A stretch of 14,109 nucleotides of DNA, taken from NCBI GenBank assembly GCA_020024255.1, contig JAHHTX010000053.1, positions 1-14,109 on the forward strand, written 5' to 3'. Below the pieces are notes generated by a model. The model had not been told where the DNA came from. It did no database searches and was given only the letters and a program-made list of their open reading frames with translations. Shown in pieces: positions 1 through 7,576 of the stretch. Made by a program: the position numbers and the translations under genes. Source of the DNA: Anaerotignum sp. GTDB taxonomy: Bacteria; Bacillota; Clostridia; Lachnospirales; Anaerotignaceae. Positions within the stretch are counted from its first letter, which is position 1, and every line of letters starts with the position of its first letter.

Positions 1-324
1 CTTTGCTGCCTTACCAACCTTATCTCTCAGGTAGAACAGTTTTGCACGTCTTACTACACCACGTCTTACCACTTCGATACGGTCGATTCTGGGAGAATGC
101 AAGGGCCATGTTCTTTCAACGCCAACGCCGGAAGCGATACGTCTTACGGTGAAAGTTTCTCTGATGCCGCCGCCCTGTCTTTTGATTACAACGCCTTCAA
201 ACATCTGCAGTCTTTCTCTTGTACCTTCGACAACTTTTGCGTAAACACGAATTGTGTCACCTACGTTAAAAGAAGTCACTTCGCTTTTCAGTTGTTCGTT
301 TTCCAGTTCTCTGATAATATCCAT
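1..324 (-). CDS. rplS: 50S ribosomal protein L19, C-terminus cut by window edge
   Basis: The reading frame starts with MDIIRELENEQLKSEV and gives 108 codons before the window ends. L19 proteins are about 115 residues, so only a few C-terminal residues are missing. Recognisable L19 stretches are FNVGDTIRVYAKVVEGTRER near residues 19-38, FEGVVIKRQGGGIRETFTVR near 43-62, and the basic VRRGVVRRAKLFYLR segment near the end. L19 lies at the 30S-50S interface of the ribosome. The start is set by a GGAG sequence just upstream of the ATG. The gene has its own promoter and an approximately 70-nt leader, separated from apt by 149 bp. In most Firmicutes rplS follows rimM-trmD; here apt lies upstream instead. 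Family assignment is very secure. Confidence 0.96.
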   Translation of the reverse strand, partial: MDIIRELENEQLKSEVTSFNVGDTIRVYAKVVEGTRERLQMFEGVVIKRQGGGIRETFTVRRIASGVGVERTWPLHSPRIDRIEVVRRGVVRRAKLFYLRDKVGKAAK

Positions 325-397
325 TTCAATTTCTCCTTTCCCAAAAGACGTTCTTATCACTACACTTTGTATGACATTGGACCGTCCGTAATCAACA
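325..397 (-). promoter_or_regulatory. rplS 5' leader, possible L19 autoregulatory leader
   Basis: About 70 nt lie between the predicted start point and the rplS ATG. The leader contains a foldable segment, TCATACAAAGTGTAGTGA, in which UCA-UACA can pair with UGUA-UGA around an AAG loop with one bulged G. A GGACG element upstream could pair with CGTCT near the ribosome binding site. Firmicutes rplS genes are known to carry an L19 leader RNA that mediates autogenous control (an Rfam family exists). I could not match the family consensus from memory, so this is a positional and structural guess. Confidence 0.35.
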
Positions 398-403
398 TGA
401 ATG

Positions 404-432
404 ATTTTACCACACTTTTCTCATTGATGCAA
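404..432 (-). promoter_or_regulatory. Candidate sigma-A promoter of rplS
   Basis: On the minus strand there is a -35-like TTGCAT (427-432), a 17-bp spacer and a -10 TAAAAT (404-409) preceded by TG one base upstream, giving an extended -10. It sits between the apt stop and the rplS start, so rplS can be transcribed independently of recJ-apt. The -35 matches the consensus at only three of six positions; the extended -10 compensates. Read by eye only. Confidence 0.6.
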
Positions 433-473
433 GCATTTTTTTCAATTTTTCTCCCATTTCTGCATATGTGCAA

Positions 474-986
474 TCAATAATGCAAGATACTTTTTATGTT
501 ATAGTCATGCAAAGCATCTCTGCCTTTCAGAAAATCCAATTCAATGAGGAATACAAGGGCAACAACCTCTGCACCAACACTTTCCACCATTTCCACAATA
601 GCCTTAGCCGTACCGCCTGTTGCCAGCAAATCATCTACGATTACGACTTTTTGCCCTTTTTGCAGAGCGTCCTTGTGCATTTCAATGGTGGCTGTACCAT
701 ATTCCAAATCGTATTCTCTGCTGAAGACCTCTGCAGGAAGTTTACCTTTTTTCCGAATGGGAACAAAGCCCTTTTTCATGTTATACGCAATGGGCATACC
801 AAAAATAAATCCACGGGATTCGGGTCCAAGTACCAAATCGAAATCAATGCCTTCCAGCACCTTTTCCATAGACTGTATGGCTTCCTGTACACCTTCTGCA
901 TCTTTGAGCAATGTGGTAACATCTCGAAAAATAATACCCTTTTCGGGAAAATCAGGGATATTTCTGATTTTGTCCTTTAAATTCAT
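474..986 (-). CDS. apt: Adenine phosphoribosyltransferase
   Basis: This purine-salvage enzyme converts adenine and PRPP to AMP and pyrophosphate in the cytoplasm. The protein is 170 residues, the normal APRT length. It opens with the typical IRNIPDFPEKGIIFRDVTTLL segment (residues 7-27). It contains GPESRGFIFG (54-63), the flexible RKKGKLP loop (78-84), and the PRPP-binding motif VVIVDDLLATGGTA (114-127), whose paired aspartates are typical of type I phosphoribosyltransferases. An AGGAGG sits just upstream of the ATG. It lies 10 bp downstream of recJ and is almost certainly co-transcribed with it. The recJ-apt pairing is common in Firmicutes. I see no strong terminator after its stop. Confidence 0.97.
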   Translation of the reverse strand: MNLKDKIRNIPDFPEKGIIFRDVTTLLKDAEGVQEAIQSMEKVLEGIDFDLVLGPESRGFIFGMPIAYNMKKGFVPIRKKGKLPAEVFSREYDLEYGTATIEMHKDALQKGQKVVIVDDLLATGGTAKAIVEMVESVGAEVVALVFLIELDFLKGRDALHDYNIKSILHY

Positions 987-996
987 TCTTTCCCTC

Positions 997-2772
997 CTAT
1001 TTTGTTTCTCTAAAGTCCTGTATCATGAGCTGCACAGACTCCATGCCGTTATATGTATTGACCTCCACACGGTATACTATGTCAAGAGCCATGGGCAGCT
1101 GTCCTCTTTTTATTATGGTATCACAGTTTTCCTCAGGATACAACCGTTTCAGGATTTCCAGTAATGTATCATATCCATCAAAGGAAATACCGGTAAGCAA
1201 TTTCCCTGTTGTCCCTTCCATCAAGGTCATACGGAGCATATCTCTCCTTTTTCCGATTAAATCCAGTCGCTTTACCCATATTCCTTTAGACGCAAACAAG
1301 GGTGCAGGATTTCCCTTGCCAAAAGGTGCTAACATTTGCAATTCTTTTGCCAGATGCAAATTGATTTCTCCAAAGCCAAGCTGTTTCTCTAGGCGCATGA
1401 TCGGTGTCATATCTTCCTCTGTTAATGCACAGGCATCATTCAGCTGCTTTTCTAAAATAGGAATGTTTTCATGAGGAAGAGACAACCCTGCCGCCATGGC
1501 ATGACCACCAAATCTGGTAAAAAGCTCCTTGCAGGCAAACAATGATTCAAATATGTGATATGGCGGAATACTTCTTGCTGAACCTTTTGCCCCTTCTTTC
1601 CCCTCTGTCAGCAGTATTACCGGCTGGTAATATTTGTCCTTAATTCGTCCTGCCACAATCCCTGCAATGCTTTCATCTGTCTTTGCATCATACAGCACAA
1701 GCACCTTTTGTTTTTGCTCCTTTTTTTCCACAAGCTGCTCCATACGTTCTGCGGCTTCCTCCGTCATTTTCTTCCGTTCTTCGTTAAGGACAACAAGATG
1801 CTTTGCTATTTCTCTTGCCTTTCCTTCTTCCTCTGCACAAAACAGTTCCACAGCAAGTTCTGCACCTTCCAACCTACCCGTTGCATTGATACAAGGTCCA
1901 ATAACAAAACCCAAATGGTATTCTGTTATTGGTTTTTCGCCCAGTCCCGTTTCTTCCAGTAAAACACGAAGTCCTATATTTGTCGTATGTTGTATTTCTT
2001 TCAGTCCAACTTGTACTAAAATGCGGTTTTCCTCCAATAAATCGACAATATCGCAGACCGTTGCTACTGCTGCAAAGGAAAGCAGTTCCTTTTCCAATAT
2101 CATGTCGAAAATACCGAACCGCTGCAAAAGCAAACAGGAGAATTTGTAGGAAATGCCTGCTGCGCAAAGCAGATTAAAAGAATATGTACACTTTCTCTGT
2201 TTTGGGTTGATAATAGCATCTGCATCAGGCAGAACATCTCGAAAATTGCCATCTCGTCCCTCTGCAAAAGGTGGTTCATGGTGATCCAACAGCAAAACTT
2301 TCATGCCTCTTTCTTTGGCATATGCCACTTCTTTTGCTGCTGCTATGCCATTGTCGCAGGTAAACAGCAATTCTACGCCTTCTTTCGCCAGATGTGCCAC
2401 AGCATCTGTATTTAAGCCGTATCCTTCCTCTTTTCTGTGGGGCACATAATATATGACATTTCCACCACAACGTTTTATCGTCTTCGTCAATATGGTACTG
2501 CTCATGACACCATCAACGTCGTAATCTCCGTATACGGCAATCTTTTTCCCTTGTTTTATGGCATTTTCCACCAATTCCAGACCTTTTTCCATGTCCTTCA
2601 TCAAATACCCGTCATACAAATCGGAAAGATTGGGGTTAAGAAACTTTTCTGCCTTTTCTGCATCTACAATCCCTCTGTGGGATAAAGCACAAGCTGTTGC
2701 AGCGGCAATACCCATTTCTTCGCACATTTTCGCTGTGCCAACAGGCGTTCTCCGCATCATCCATCGTTTCAC
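997..2772 (-). CDS. recJ: Single-stranded-DNA-specific 5'-3' exonuclease RecJ
   Basis: RecJ degrades single-stranded DNA 5' to 3' in recombination and repair. From the chosen start the protein is 591 residues, close to the usual 560-600. DHH-superfamily motifs are visible: GDYDVDG at 82-88, TCDNG at 138-142 and the namesake LDHH at 162-165. A DHHA1-type substrate-binding region follows, marked by FGGHAMAAGLS, and then a C-terminal OB-fold-like part. I chose the GTG at 2770-2772 because AAAGGGGG lies 6 bases upstream. The frame stays open 26 codons further to an ATG at 2850, but that extension runs through a terminator hairpin and a promoter and is not credible. The downstream neighbour apt follows after 10 bp. 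Confidence 0.94.
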   Translation of the reverse strand: MKRWMMRRTPVGTAKMCEEMGIAAATACALSHRGIVDAEKAEKFLNPNLSDLYDGYLMKDMEKGLELVENAIKQGKKIAVYGDYDVDGVMSSTILTKTIKRCGGNVIYYVPHRKEEGYGLNTDAVAHLAKEGVELLFTCDNGIAAAKEVAYAKERGMKVLLLDHHEPPFAEGRDGNFRDVLPDADAIINPKQRKCTYSFNLLCAAGISYKFSCLLLQRFGIFDMILEKELLSFAAVATVCDIVDLLEENRILVQVGLKEIQHTTNIGLRVLLEETGLGEKPITEYHLGFVIGPCINATGRLEGAELAVELFCAEEEGKAREIAKHLVVLNEERKKMTEEAAERMEQLVEKKEQKQKVLVLYDAKTDESIAGIVAGRIKDKYYQPVILLTEGKEGAKGSARSIPPYHIFESLFACKELFTRFGGHAMAAGLSLPHENIPILEKQLNDACALTEEDMTPIMRLEKQLGFGEINLHLAKELQMLAPFGKGNPAPLFASKGIWVKRLDLIGKRRDMLRMTLMEGTTGKLLTGISFDGYDTLLEILKRLYPEENCDTIIKRGQLPMALDIVYRVEVNTYNGMESVQLMIQDFRETK

Positions 2773-2812
2773 CCTATTCCCCCTTTCAATAAAATTCTTT
2801 TTTATACGGAGG

Positions 2813-2821
2813 ATTATACCA
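2813..2821 (-). promoter_or_regulatory. Extended -10 promoter of recJ-apt
   Basis: The minus strand reads TGGTATAAT here, a perfect extended -10 (TGnTATAAT). It lies about 40 bp upstream of the recJ GTG. The position expected for the -35 (2836-2841) falls in the loop and stem of the preceding terminator and is poor (TTTCCC), so activity would rely on the extended -10. Seen by eye; no start-site data. Confidence 0.65.
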
Positions 2822-2851
2822 TAAAAAAAAATGCAGGGAAACCCCTGCATT
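2822..2851 (-). terminator. Rho-independent terminator after the mu-crystallin family gene
   Basis: On the minus strand an 8-bp perfect stem (ATGCAGGG, loop GTTT, CCCTGCAT; 2831-2850) is followed immediately by a run of nine T, including the last base of the stem. This is a textbook intrinsic terminator 50 bp after the stop codon at 2903. It may also end read-through from the gal operon, since no terminator is evident after galM. Confidence 0.9.
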
Positions 2852-2902
2852 CCTCAATCTTTCTTGTCTATTCACATATGCCTATATGACATCAATAAAA
2901 AT

Positions 2903-3889
2903 TTAGTTCCATGTTGTGCCAACGCCTTGTTCCACAGCCTTGTCATACACCGATTTTGCTGTAACAAGGTCTTGTGTTCCAATGCCTACAGTTTTAAATA
3001 CGATAATTTCTTTATCATTTTCTCTGCCGACTACTTTTCCTTGCAAAACTTCTCCAATATCCCCTGTAAAATCTTCTTTTGTAATGATTCCGTCTGCAAG
3101 GGGAATCAAAATATCGCCTGCCTCTGACAAAACAGCATCTTGTGAATCAAAATAAATTTTGCTTGCTCTTGTCAAAATCGCCGGTGACATTTCCTGCATA
3201 TTGGGCTGGTAAGAGCCAACGCAGCTAACTGTCGCACCTTCTTTAACTTTATTACCATCAAATACCGGTTTGGAAGCAGGTGTCACCGTAACAATCATGT
3301 CTGCATCTTCCACTGCTTCATCTGAGCTTTTTGCCGCAACAATTTTTGTTCCATAGGAAGCAAGTTCTTTTGTCATTTCCTTTACGAATGCCTCTGTGCG
3401 TTCTGCATTGATGTCATAGACTTTTATTTCTTCCAGGTCACGCACTGTCATCATTGCCTCCAGCTGTGTGGCAGCCTGCCCACCTGTTCCAATCAATGCA
3501 CCTTTTTTCGCATCTTTTCTTGCCAGTACATCAAATGCCACTCCGCTTGCTGCGCCTGTCCGAAGCTGCGTAATATATGTACCATCTAATACAGATACAA
3601 TCACACCGGTTGTGCCATCAATTAAGAGTACCTGTGCCGGTGCAGACGGAATTCCTTTATCAATATTTTTCGGAAAAACATTAACCACTTTTAATGATGC
3701 ACATTCCAAGTCCTCCACATATGCCGGCATAAATAAAAATGCACCTTCATGCTTTGGTGCTTGAATATTGGTACGAAGTGGAACTTCACTTTTTCCTTGG
3801 GAGAATAGTGTAAATGCCTCTTTATCCGCAGCAACAGCATCTTTCATGGTAAATACCTTTTTAATGTCTTCTTTTGATAATAATAACAT
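2903..3889 (-). CDS. Ornithine cyclodeaminase/mu-crystallin family protein, probably a ketimine or imine reductase
   Basis: This is an NAD(P)-dependent enzyme of the family that includes ornithine cyclodeaminase, archaeal-type alanine dehydrogenase, mu-crystallin and delta1-pyrroline-2-carboxylate reductase. The 328-residue length is typical. Visible features are SLKVVNVFPKN with the substrate-carboxylate Lys (K67), QLRTGAASGVA with the conserved Arg (R110), and the Rossmann loop ALIGTGGQAATQ near 131-142. The segment that in ornithine cyclodeaminase carries the catalytic Asp (GGDxPGxxE) reads GSYQPNMQE at 225-233, so Asp is replaced by Tyr. This argues against true ornithine cyclodeaminase. 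I start at the ATG at 3887-3889, which has GGAGG nine bases upstream; an upstream ATG would add 12 residues that include the ribosome binding site. The substrate is unknown. It may be expressed alone or as the tail of the gal operon. Confidence 0.85.
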   Translation of the reverse strand: MLLLSKEDIKKVFTMKDAVAADKEAFTLFSQGKSEVPLRTNIQAPKHEGAFLFMPAYVEDLECASLKVVNVFPKNIDKGIPSAPAQVLLIDGTTGVIVSVLDGTYITQLRTGAASGVAFDVLARKDAKKGALIGTGGQAATQLEAMMTVRDLEEIKVYDINAERTEAFVKEMTKELASYGTKIVAAKSSDEAVEDADMIVTVTPASKPVFDGNKVKEGATVSCVGSYQPNMQEMSPAILTRASKIYFDSQDAVLSEAGDILIPLADGIITKEDFTGDIGEVLQGKVVGRENDKEIIVFKTVGIGTQDLVTAKSVYDKAVEQGVGTTWN

Positions 3890-3989
3890 GATATTTGTCC
3901 TCCGTTCTTTTTCCAATTTAGACAAGAAACATTGATTTTAGATGATTTTATGAAATTATCCTTTTGCAACTGAAACAAAATGCCTTTTC

Positions 3990-4007
3990 TTTCAACGCAT
4001 ATTGAAA
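3990..4007. repeat. Short inverted repeat between galM and the mu-crystallin family gene
   Basis: TTTCAA and TTGAAA flank a 6-bp centre (CGCATA). It lies in the 163-bp gap between galM and the next gene. It is A/T-rich and has no T-run in the transcription direction, so it does not resemble a terminator. It could be an operator half-site pair or chance. The rest of the gap shows no convincing promoter to me. Confidence 0.3.
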
Positions 4008-4052
4008 TGTAATTACTTTCTTCTATGTTGCCACTTTTCGTTAGCTGCCTGT

Positions 4053-5093
4053 TTATGTATCTTTTCTTGAAAAAGCAAATACTGTCTTTCGGTGGTACAG
4101 TTCTCCTTGACGCAAAACTGCGGAAGGGAAATGCCCATAGGCAGGGGCATTGGGGAATCCTTGGGTTTCAAAACAAAAACCGCTGCGTTTTCCATATACA
4201 GCACCGTCTTTCCCTTTGACGTTTCCATCTAAAAAATTTCCAGTATAAAACTGCACCCCTGGCTGGTCGGAAAATACCTCCAAACAAATTCCGCTTTCTT
4301 TGCAATATGCCGATGCACACTCTCGCATACTCTCTCCATCATAGCCTTTTGGAATCCAGTTATGGTCATAACCATTGCCATTTTTGAGCTGCACAAAATC
4401 TTCGTCAATTCGTTCCAGAATTTCATGAGGCAAACGGAAATCCATCGGTGTTCCTTCCACAGAAGCAATCACTCCTGTCGGCAGGGAATCTGCATCGTTT
4501 TCCGTATAGAAATCCGCCGGAATTTTCACTGTATGCCCTGCAATATTCCCTGCATCATGCCCTTTTAAGTTAAAATAGCTGTGATTGGTCAAATTGACTA
4601 AGGTATCCATATCACATACTGCCTGATAATCCATAATCAGTCTGTCCTCATCATCTAAATAATAGCGAACTTCTGTACAAAGAGTACCCGGATAGCCCTC
4701 CTCCTGATTATGACTGGTATAATGCAAGCAAAGGGCATCTTCTTCAATGTCTGCCGTCCAGTTCTTTCGGTTAAAGCCCTCTGCACCGCCATGTAAATGA
4801 TTGGCACCGTTGTTGCAGAACAACTGATATTCTGTATCTCCCAGTGTAAATGTGCCTCCACCAATGCGATTTGCAACACGTCCCACAACAGCCCCCATAT
4901 ACTTGTCTTGTGCTTCATATTCTGCCATATGGTCAAACCCCAGTACCACATCCTTTCCTGCAAAAACGAGACTCTGCAATGCTGCACCATATGTCAACAC
5001 CACAGCCGAAGTTTCGTTTTTATTTTTCAGCGTAAAGGCAAACACAGCCTCACCTGTTTTTGTCTGCCCGAAAAGACGTTTTGTAATATCCAT
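4053..5093 (-). CDS. galM: Aldose 1-epimerase (galactose mutarotase)
   Basis: GalM interconverts beta- and alpha-D-galactose (and glucose), supplying the alpha anomer that galactokinase uses. The protein is 346 residues, normal for the family, with no signal peptide, so it is cytoplasmic. Active-site landmarks are GRVANRI (71-77), NHLHGG (98-103), the catalytic-acid His in NHSYFNLKG (H171), NGYDHNW with the sugar-binding Asp (D243), and the general base Glu in FETQGFPNAP (E309). These positions closely parallel the Lactococcus lactis enzyme as I recall it. A GGAG ribosome binding site precedes the ATG. It is the last recognisable Leloir gene of the operon, 13 bp after the glucokinase gene. 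Confidence 0.95.
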   Translation of the reverse strand: MDITKRLFGQTKTGEAVFAFTLKNKNETSAVVLTYGAALQSLVFAGKDVVLGFDHMAEYEAQDKYMGAVVGRVANRIGGGTFTLGDTEYQLFCNNGANHLHGGAEGFNRKNWTADIEEDALCLHYTSHNQEEGYPGTLCTEVRYYLDDEDRLIMDYQAVCDMDTLVNLTNHSYFNLKGHDAGNIAGHTVKIPADFYTENDADSLPTGVIASVEGTPMDFRLPHEILERIDEDFVQLKNGNGYDHNWIPKGYDGESMRECASAYCKESGICLEVFSDQPGVQFYTGNFLDGNVKGKDGAVYGKRSGFCFETQGFPNAPAYGHFPSAVLRQGELYHRKTVFAFSRKDT

Positions 5094-5106
5094 TCCTGCA
5101 CTCTCC

Positions 5107-6039
5107 TTATATCATCAAACGTGCTGCACCATAAATGCCAGCATCATTTCCTAATACTGCCAATCGGAATTTTACATCCTTTTGTGTATGAAAGGCATAT
5201 TTTTTAAAATACTTTTGCACCTGCTCCAAGAGAAAAGTTCCGGCTTTGGAAACACCGCCGCCCAATATCATCAATTCCACATCTACAACAGCACAGCATA
5301 TGGCAAGCGTCCTCCCCATAATTTCTGCCATAGTATCGATAACCCCAACGCTTAGCTCATCTCCGACCTTTGCACCATCTAGCACATCCTTGGCTGTCAA
5401 TGGGTTTTTCTGCCGCAAAACAGAAGGGGCATTCGTTTCTGTCAGACGCTGTTTTGCCATTCGCAGAATGCCGGTAGCAGAGGTATATTGTTCCATACAG
5501 CCATAATTCCCACAAGTACAAGGGAGGGTTTCAGTCGGATTGATACATATATGTCCTATCTCACCACCACTACCCGTTGCACCTGTATGGATTTTTCCAT
5601 TGAGAACCAAACCGCCGCCAATACCTGTGCCAATGGTAACAAGCAAAGCACTATTGAATCCTTTACCGCTGCCCTGCCATATCTCTCCCAGTGCTGCTGC
5701 ATTTGCATCATTGGCTGCCTCTACAGAAAAACCCGTCAAATTCTCCAATTCTTCCACAACGGAAACTTTTTTCCATCCTAAATTGATACAGTGATTTACA
5801 ACGCCATCTGCAGTAACAGGGCCGGGAACCCCGACTCCTGCTCCCAAAATATCCTCTGTGGAAATATGGTGTTCTTTCTGTTTTTTTTGCAGACTTCTTG
5901 CTATTTCGGGCAAAATATGGGTTCCCTTTTGTGTTGTATTTGTTGGAATCTGCCATTTATCCAGAAGATTTCCTTCTCTGTCAAAAAGGCCCATCTTTAT
6001 CGTTGTACCACCTACGTCAATGCCGAATATATATTTCAT
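5107..6039 (-). CDS. glk: ROK-family glucokinase
   Basis: The enzyme phosphorylates glucose to glucose-6-phosphate with ATP. The protein is 310 residues and starts directly with the sugar-kinase phosphate loop GIDVGGTTIKMG (6-17). There is no N-terminal helix-turn-helix, so it is a kinase and not a ROK repressor. Other motifs are the catalytic Asp in ANDANAA (109-115), GTGIGGG (137-143), GGEIGH (158-163) and the zinc-binding Cys cluster CTCGNYGCME (174-183), with H163 as the fourth ligand. AAGGAG lies upstream of the ATG. It is 18 bp after galT and 13 bp before galM, so it is embedded in the operon. The MglBAC transporter family carries both glucose and galactose, which would explain the placement. 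Another hexose, such as N-acetylmannosamine, cannot be excluded from sequence alone. Confidence 0.88.
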   Translation of the reverse strand: MKYIFGIDVGGTTIKMGLFDREGNLLDKWQIPTNTTQKGTHILPEIARSLQKKQKEHHISTEDILGAGVGVPGPVTADGVVNHCINLGWKKVSVVEELENLTGFSVEAANDANAAALGEIWQGSGKGFNSALLVTIGTGIGGGLVLNGKIHTGATGSGGEIGHICINPTETLPCTCGNYGCMEQYTSATGILRMAKQRLTETNAPSVLRQKNPLTAKDVLDGAKVGDELSVGVIDTMAEIMGRTLAICCAVVDVELMILGGGVSKAGTFLLEQVQKYFKKYAFHTQKDVKFRLAVLGNDAGIYGAARLMI

Positions 6040-6057
6040 GCTGTTGCTCCTTCGTGA

Positions 6058-7560
6058 TTACTTTTTCATTGCACCGCAGTGCTGCATAAAACGGTCAAAA
6101 TACATTTTGCCTGTTTCTGTTCTTTTATACACCCCTGCATCTTCCAGAACTTCTGCAAATACCTGTCCAATTTCCTCATGGATAATATCGTCTAAGTTTT
6201 CTGCATTTACCGCATCATACTTTGCTAAAAATTTTTCTGCCCAATGTGCATGAGGTGCAGTCTTTTCATTTTTATACAGGTCATCTCCCTGCAAAATGGC
6301 ATTTTTGAGCATTTCCATTTCCTCTTTCAATCTTGCAGGCAGAACCGCAAGCCCCATAACTTCAATCAAACCAATATTTTCTTTCTTAATATGATGCAGG
6401 TGGCAATGCGGATGATATACACCAAGAGGATGTTCCTCTGTTGTTATATTATTCCGCAGTACCAAATCTAATTCGTACAACCCATCGTGCTTTCTCGCAA
6501 TAGGCGTAATCGTATTATGGGGTTCGCTGTCGGTTTCTGCAAAAATAAAGGCTTCTTCGTCTGTATATGCCCGCCAACTTGTCAAAATACGGTCTGCTGC
6601 CTCCACCAATACTTCTTTTTTCTTGTGGCGCATACGAATGACAGACATAGGCCATTTCACAATCCCCATTTCCACATCGGGAAATTCCTTCCATGTGTAA
6701 TACTGCTCAATTTCTGCCCGTTCCATTGCAAAGGTGTACCGTCCTCCCTGAAAATGGTCATGTGACAGGATAGAGCCGCCCACAATGGGAAGGTCTGCAT
6801 TAGAGCCTACAAAATAATGTGGCAGAAAGTCAATAAAATCAAACATCTTTTCAAAAGCATTGCGATTTATTTTCATCGGAATGTGCTGTCCGTTAAACAC
6901 AATACAGTGTTCGTTATAGTACACATAGGGAGAATACTGGAAAAACCAATGATTTCCTGCAATTTCCACAGGAATAATACGATGGTTTTGTCTTGCAGGA
7001 TGATTGACTCTGCCTGCATATCCTTCATTTTCTCTGCAAAGCATACACTTGGGATAACCGCTCTGGGGTGCATTTTTCGCTGCTGCTATGGCTTTAGGAT
7101 CTTTTTCCGGCTTAGAAAGGTTAATGGTAATATCCATTTCCCCATATGCGGTTTTCGTTTTCCAACGCACGTCTTTCTTTATACGATACCGACGAATATA
7201 GTCAGTATTCTGACTGAAATCATAATACCAGTCTGTTGCTTTTTGGGGGTCTTCTTTCCACAAATCTTGAAATGTCCTGATTACTTCTCTGGGAAAAGGA
7301 GTCAATATGCCCATAAGCTTTGTATCCAATAAATCCCGATATACAATGCTATCAGGAATAATTTCCTTTTCACAGGCATAGTCCAGAAGAACTGCAAGTA
7401 TTTTTTCCAGATCTTCCTCCACTGCACCTTCTGGCTCTGTGTATGTGTCCAGTTTCATTTCTTCCAAAAGATGGTTGATCACAAAAGGAACATCTGCATC
7501 TGCAATCAATTCTTTTCTCACACCATACAATGCCAAATCCCGAATTGCCTTCTCTATCAT
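6058..7560 (-). CDS. galT: UDP-glucose--hexose-1-phosphate uridylyltransferase, class II
   Basis: GalT exchanges UMP between UDP-glucose and galactose-1-phosphate, giving UDP-galactose and glucose-1-phosphate. The 500-residue length and sequence identify the class II (Firmicutes) form, which is longer than the roughly 350-residue E. coli enzyme. Landmarks are YPKCMLCRENEGYAGR (169-184) with a CxxC pair, the nucleotide-transfer region GGSILSHDHFQGG (261-273), and the His-rich HCHLHHIKKENIGLIEVMG near the C-terminal third. GGAAGGAA precedes the ATG. It lies 16 bp after galE and 18 bp before the glucokinase gene. No frameshift or missing segment is visible. Confidence 0.95.
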   Translation of the reverse strand: MIEKAIRDLALYGVRKELIADADVPFVINHLLEEMKLDTYTEPEGAVEEDLEKILAVLLDYACEKEIIPDSIVYRDLLDTKLMGILTPFPREVIRTFQDLWKEDPQKATDWYYDFSQNTDYIRRYRIKKDVRWKTKTAYGEMDITINLSKPEKDPKAIAAAKNAPQSGYPKCMLCRENEGYAGRVNHPARQNHRIIPVEIAGNHWFFQYSPYVYYNEHCIVFNGQHIPMKINRNAFEKMFDFIDFLPHYFVGSNADLPIVGGSILSHDHFQGGRYTFAMERAEIEQYYTWKEFPDVEMGIVKWPMSVIRMRHKKKEVLVEAADRILTSWRAYTDEEAFIFAETDSEPHNTITPIARKHDGLYELDLVLRNNITTEEHPLGVYHPHCHLHHIKKENIGLIEVMGLAVLPARLKEEMEMLKNAILQGDDLYKNEKTAPHAHWAEKFLAKYDAVNAENLDDIIHEEIGQVFAEVLEDAGVYKRTETGKMYFDRFMQHCGAMKK

Positions 7561-7576
7561 AATTCATTTCCTTCCC

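Noticed and set aside
97..480. Plus-strand open frames here and over nearly all genes
   Set aside because: They are antisense to well-supported minus-strand genes, lack ribosome binding sites and have no recognisable domains.
2773..2850. N-terminal extension of RecJ by 26 codons to an upstream ATG
   Set aside because: The extension would run through a promoter -10 and the arm and T-run of a terminator. A GTG with a strong ribosome binding site lies at 2772.
5107..6039. ROK protein as a xylose/NagC-type repressor of the operon
   Set aside because: It lacks the N-terminal helix-turn-helix and starts directly at the ATP-binding motif, so it is a kinase.
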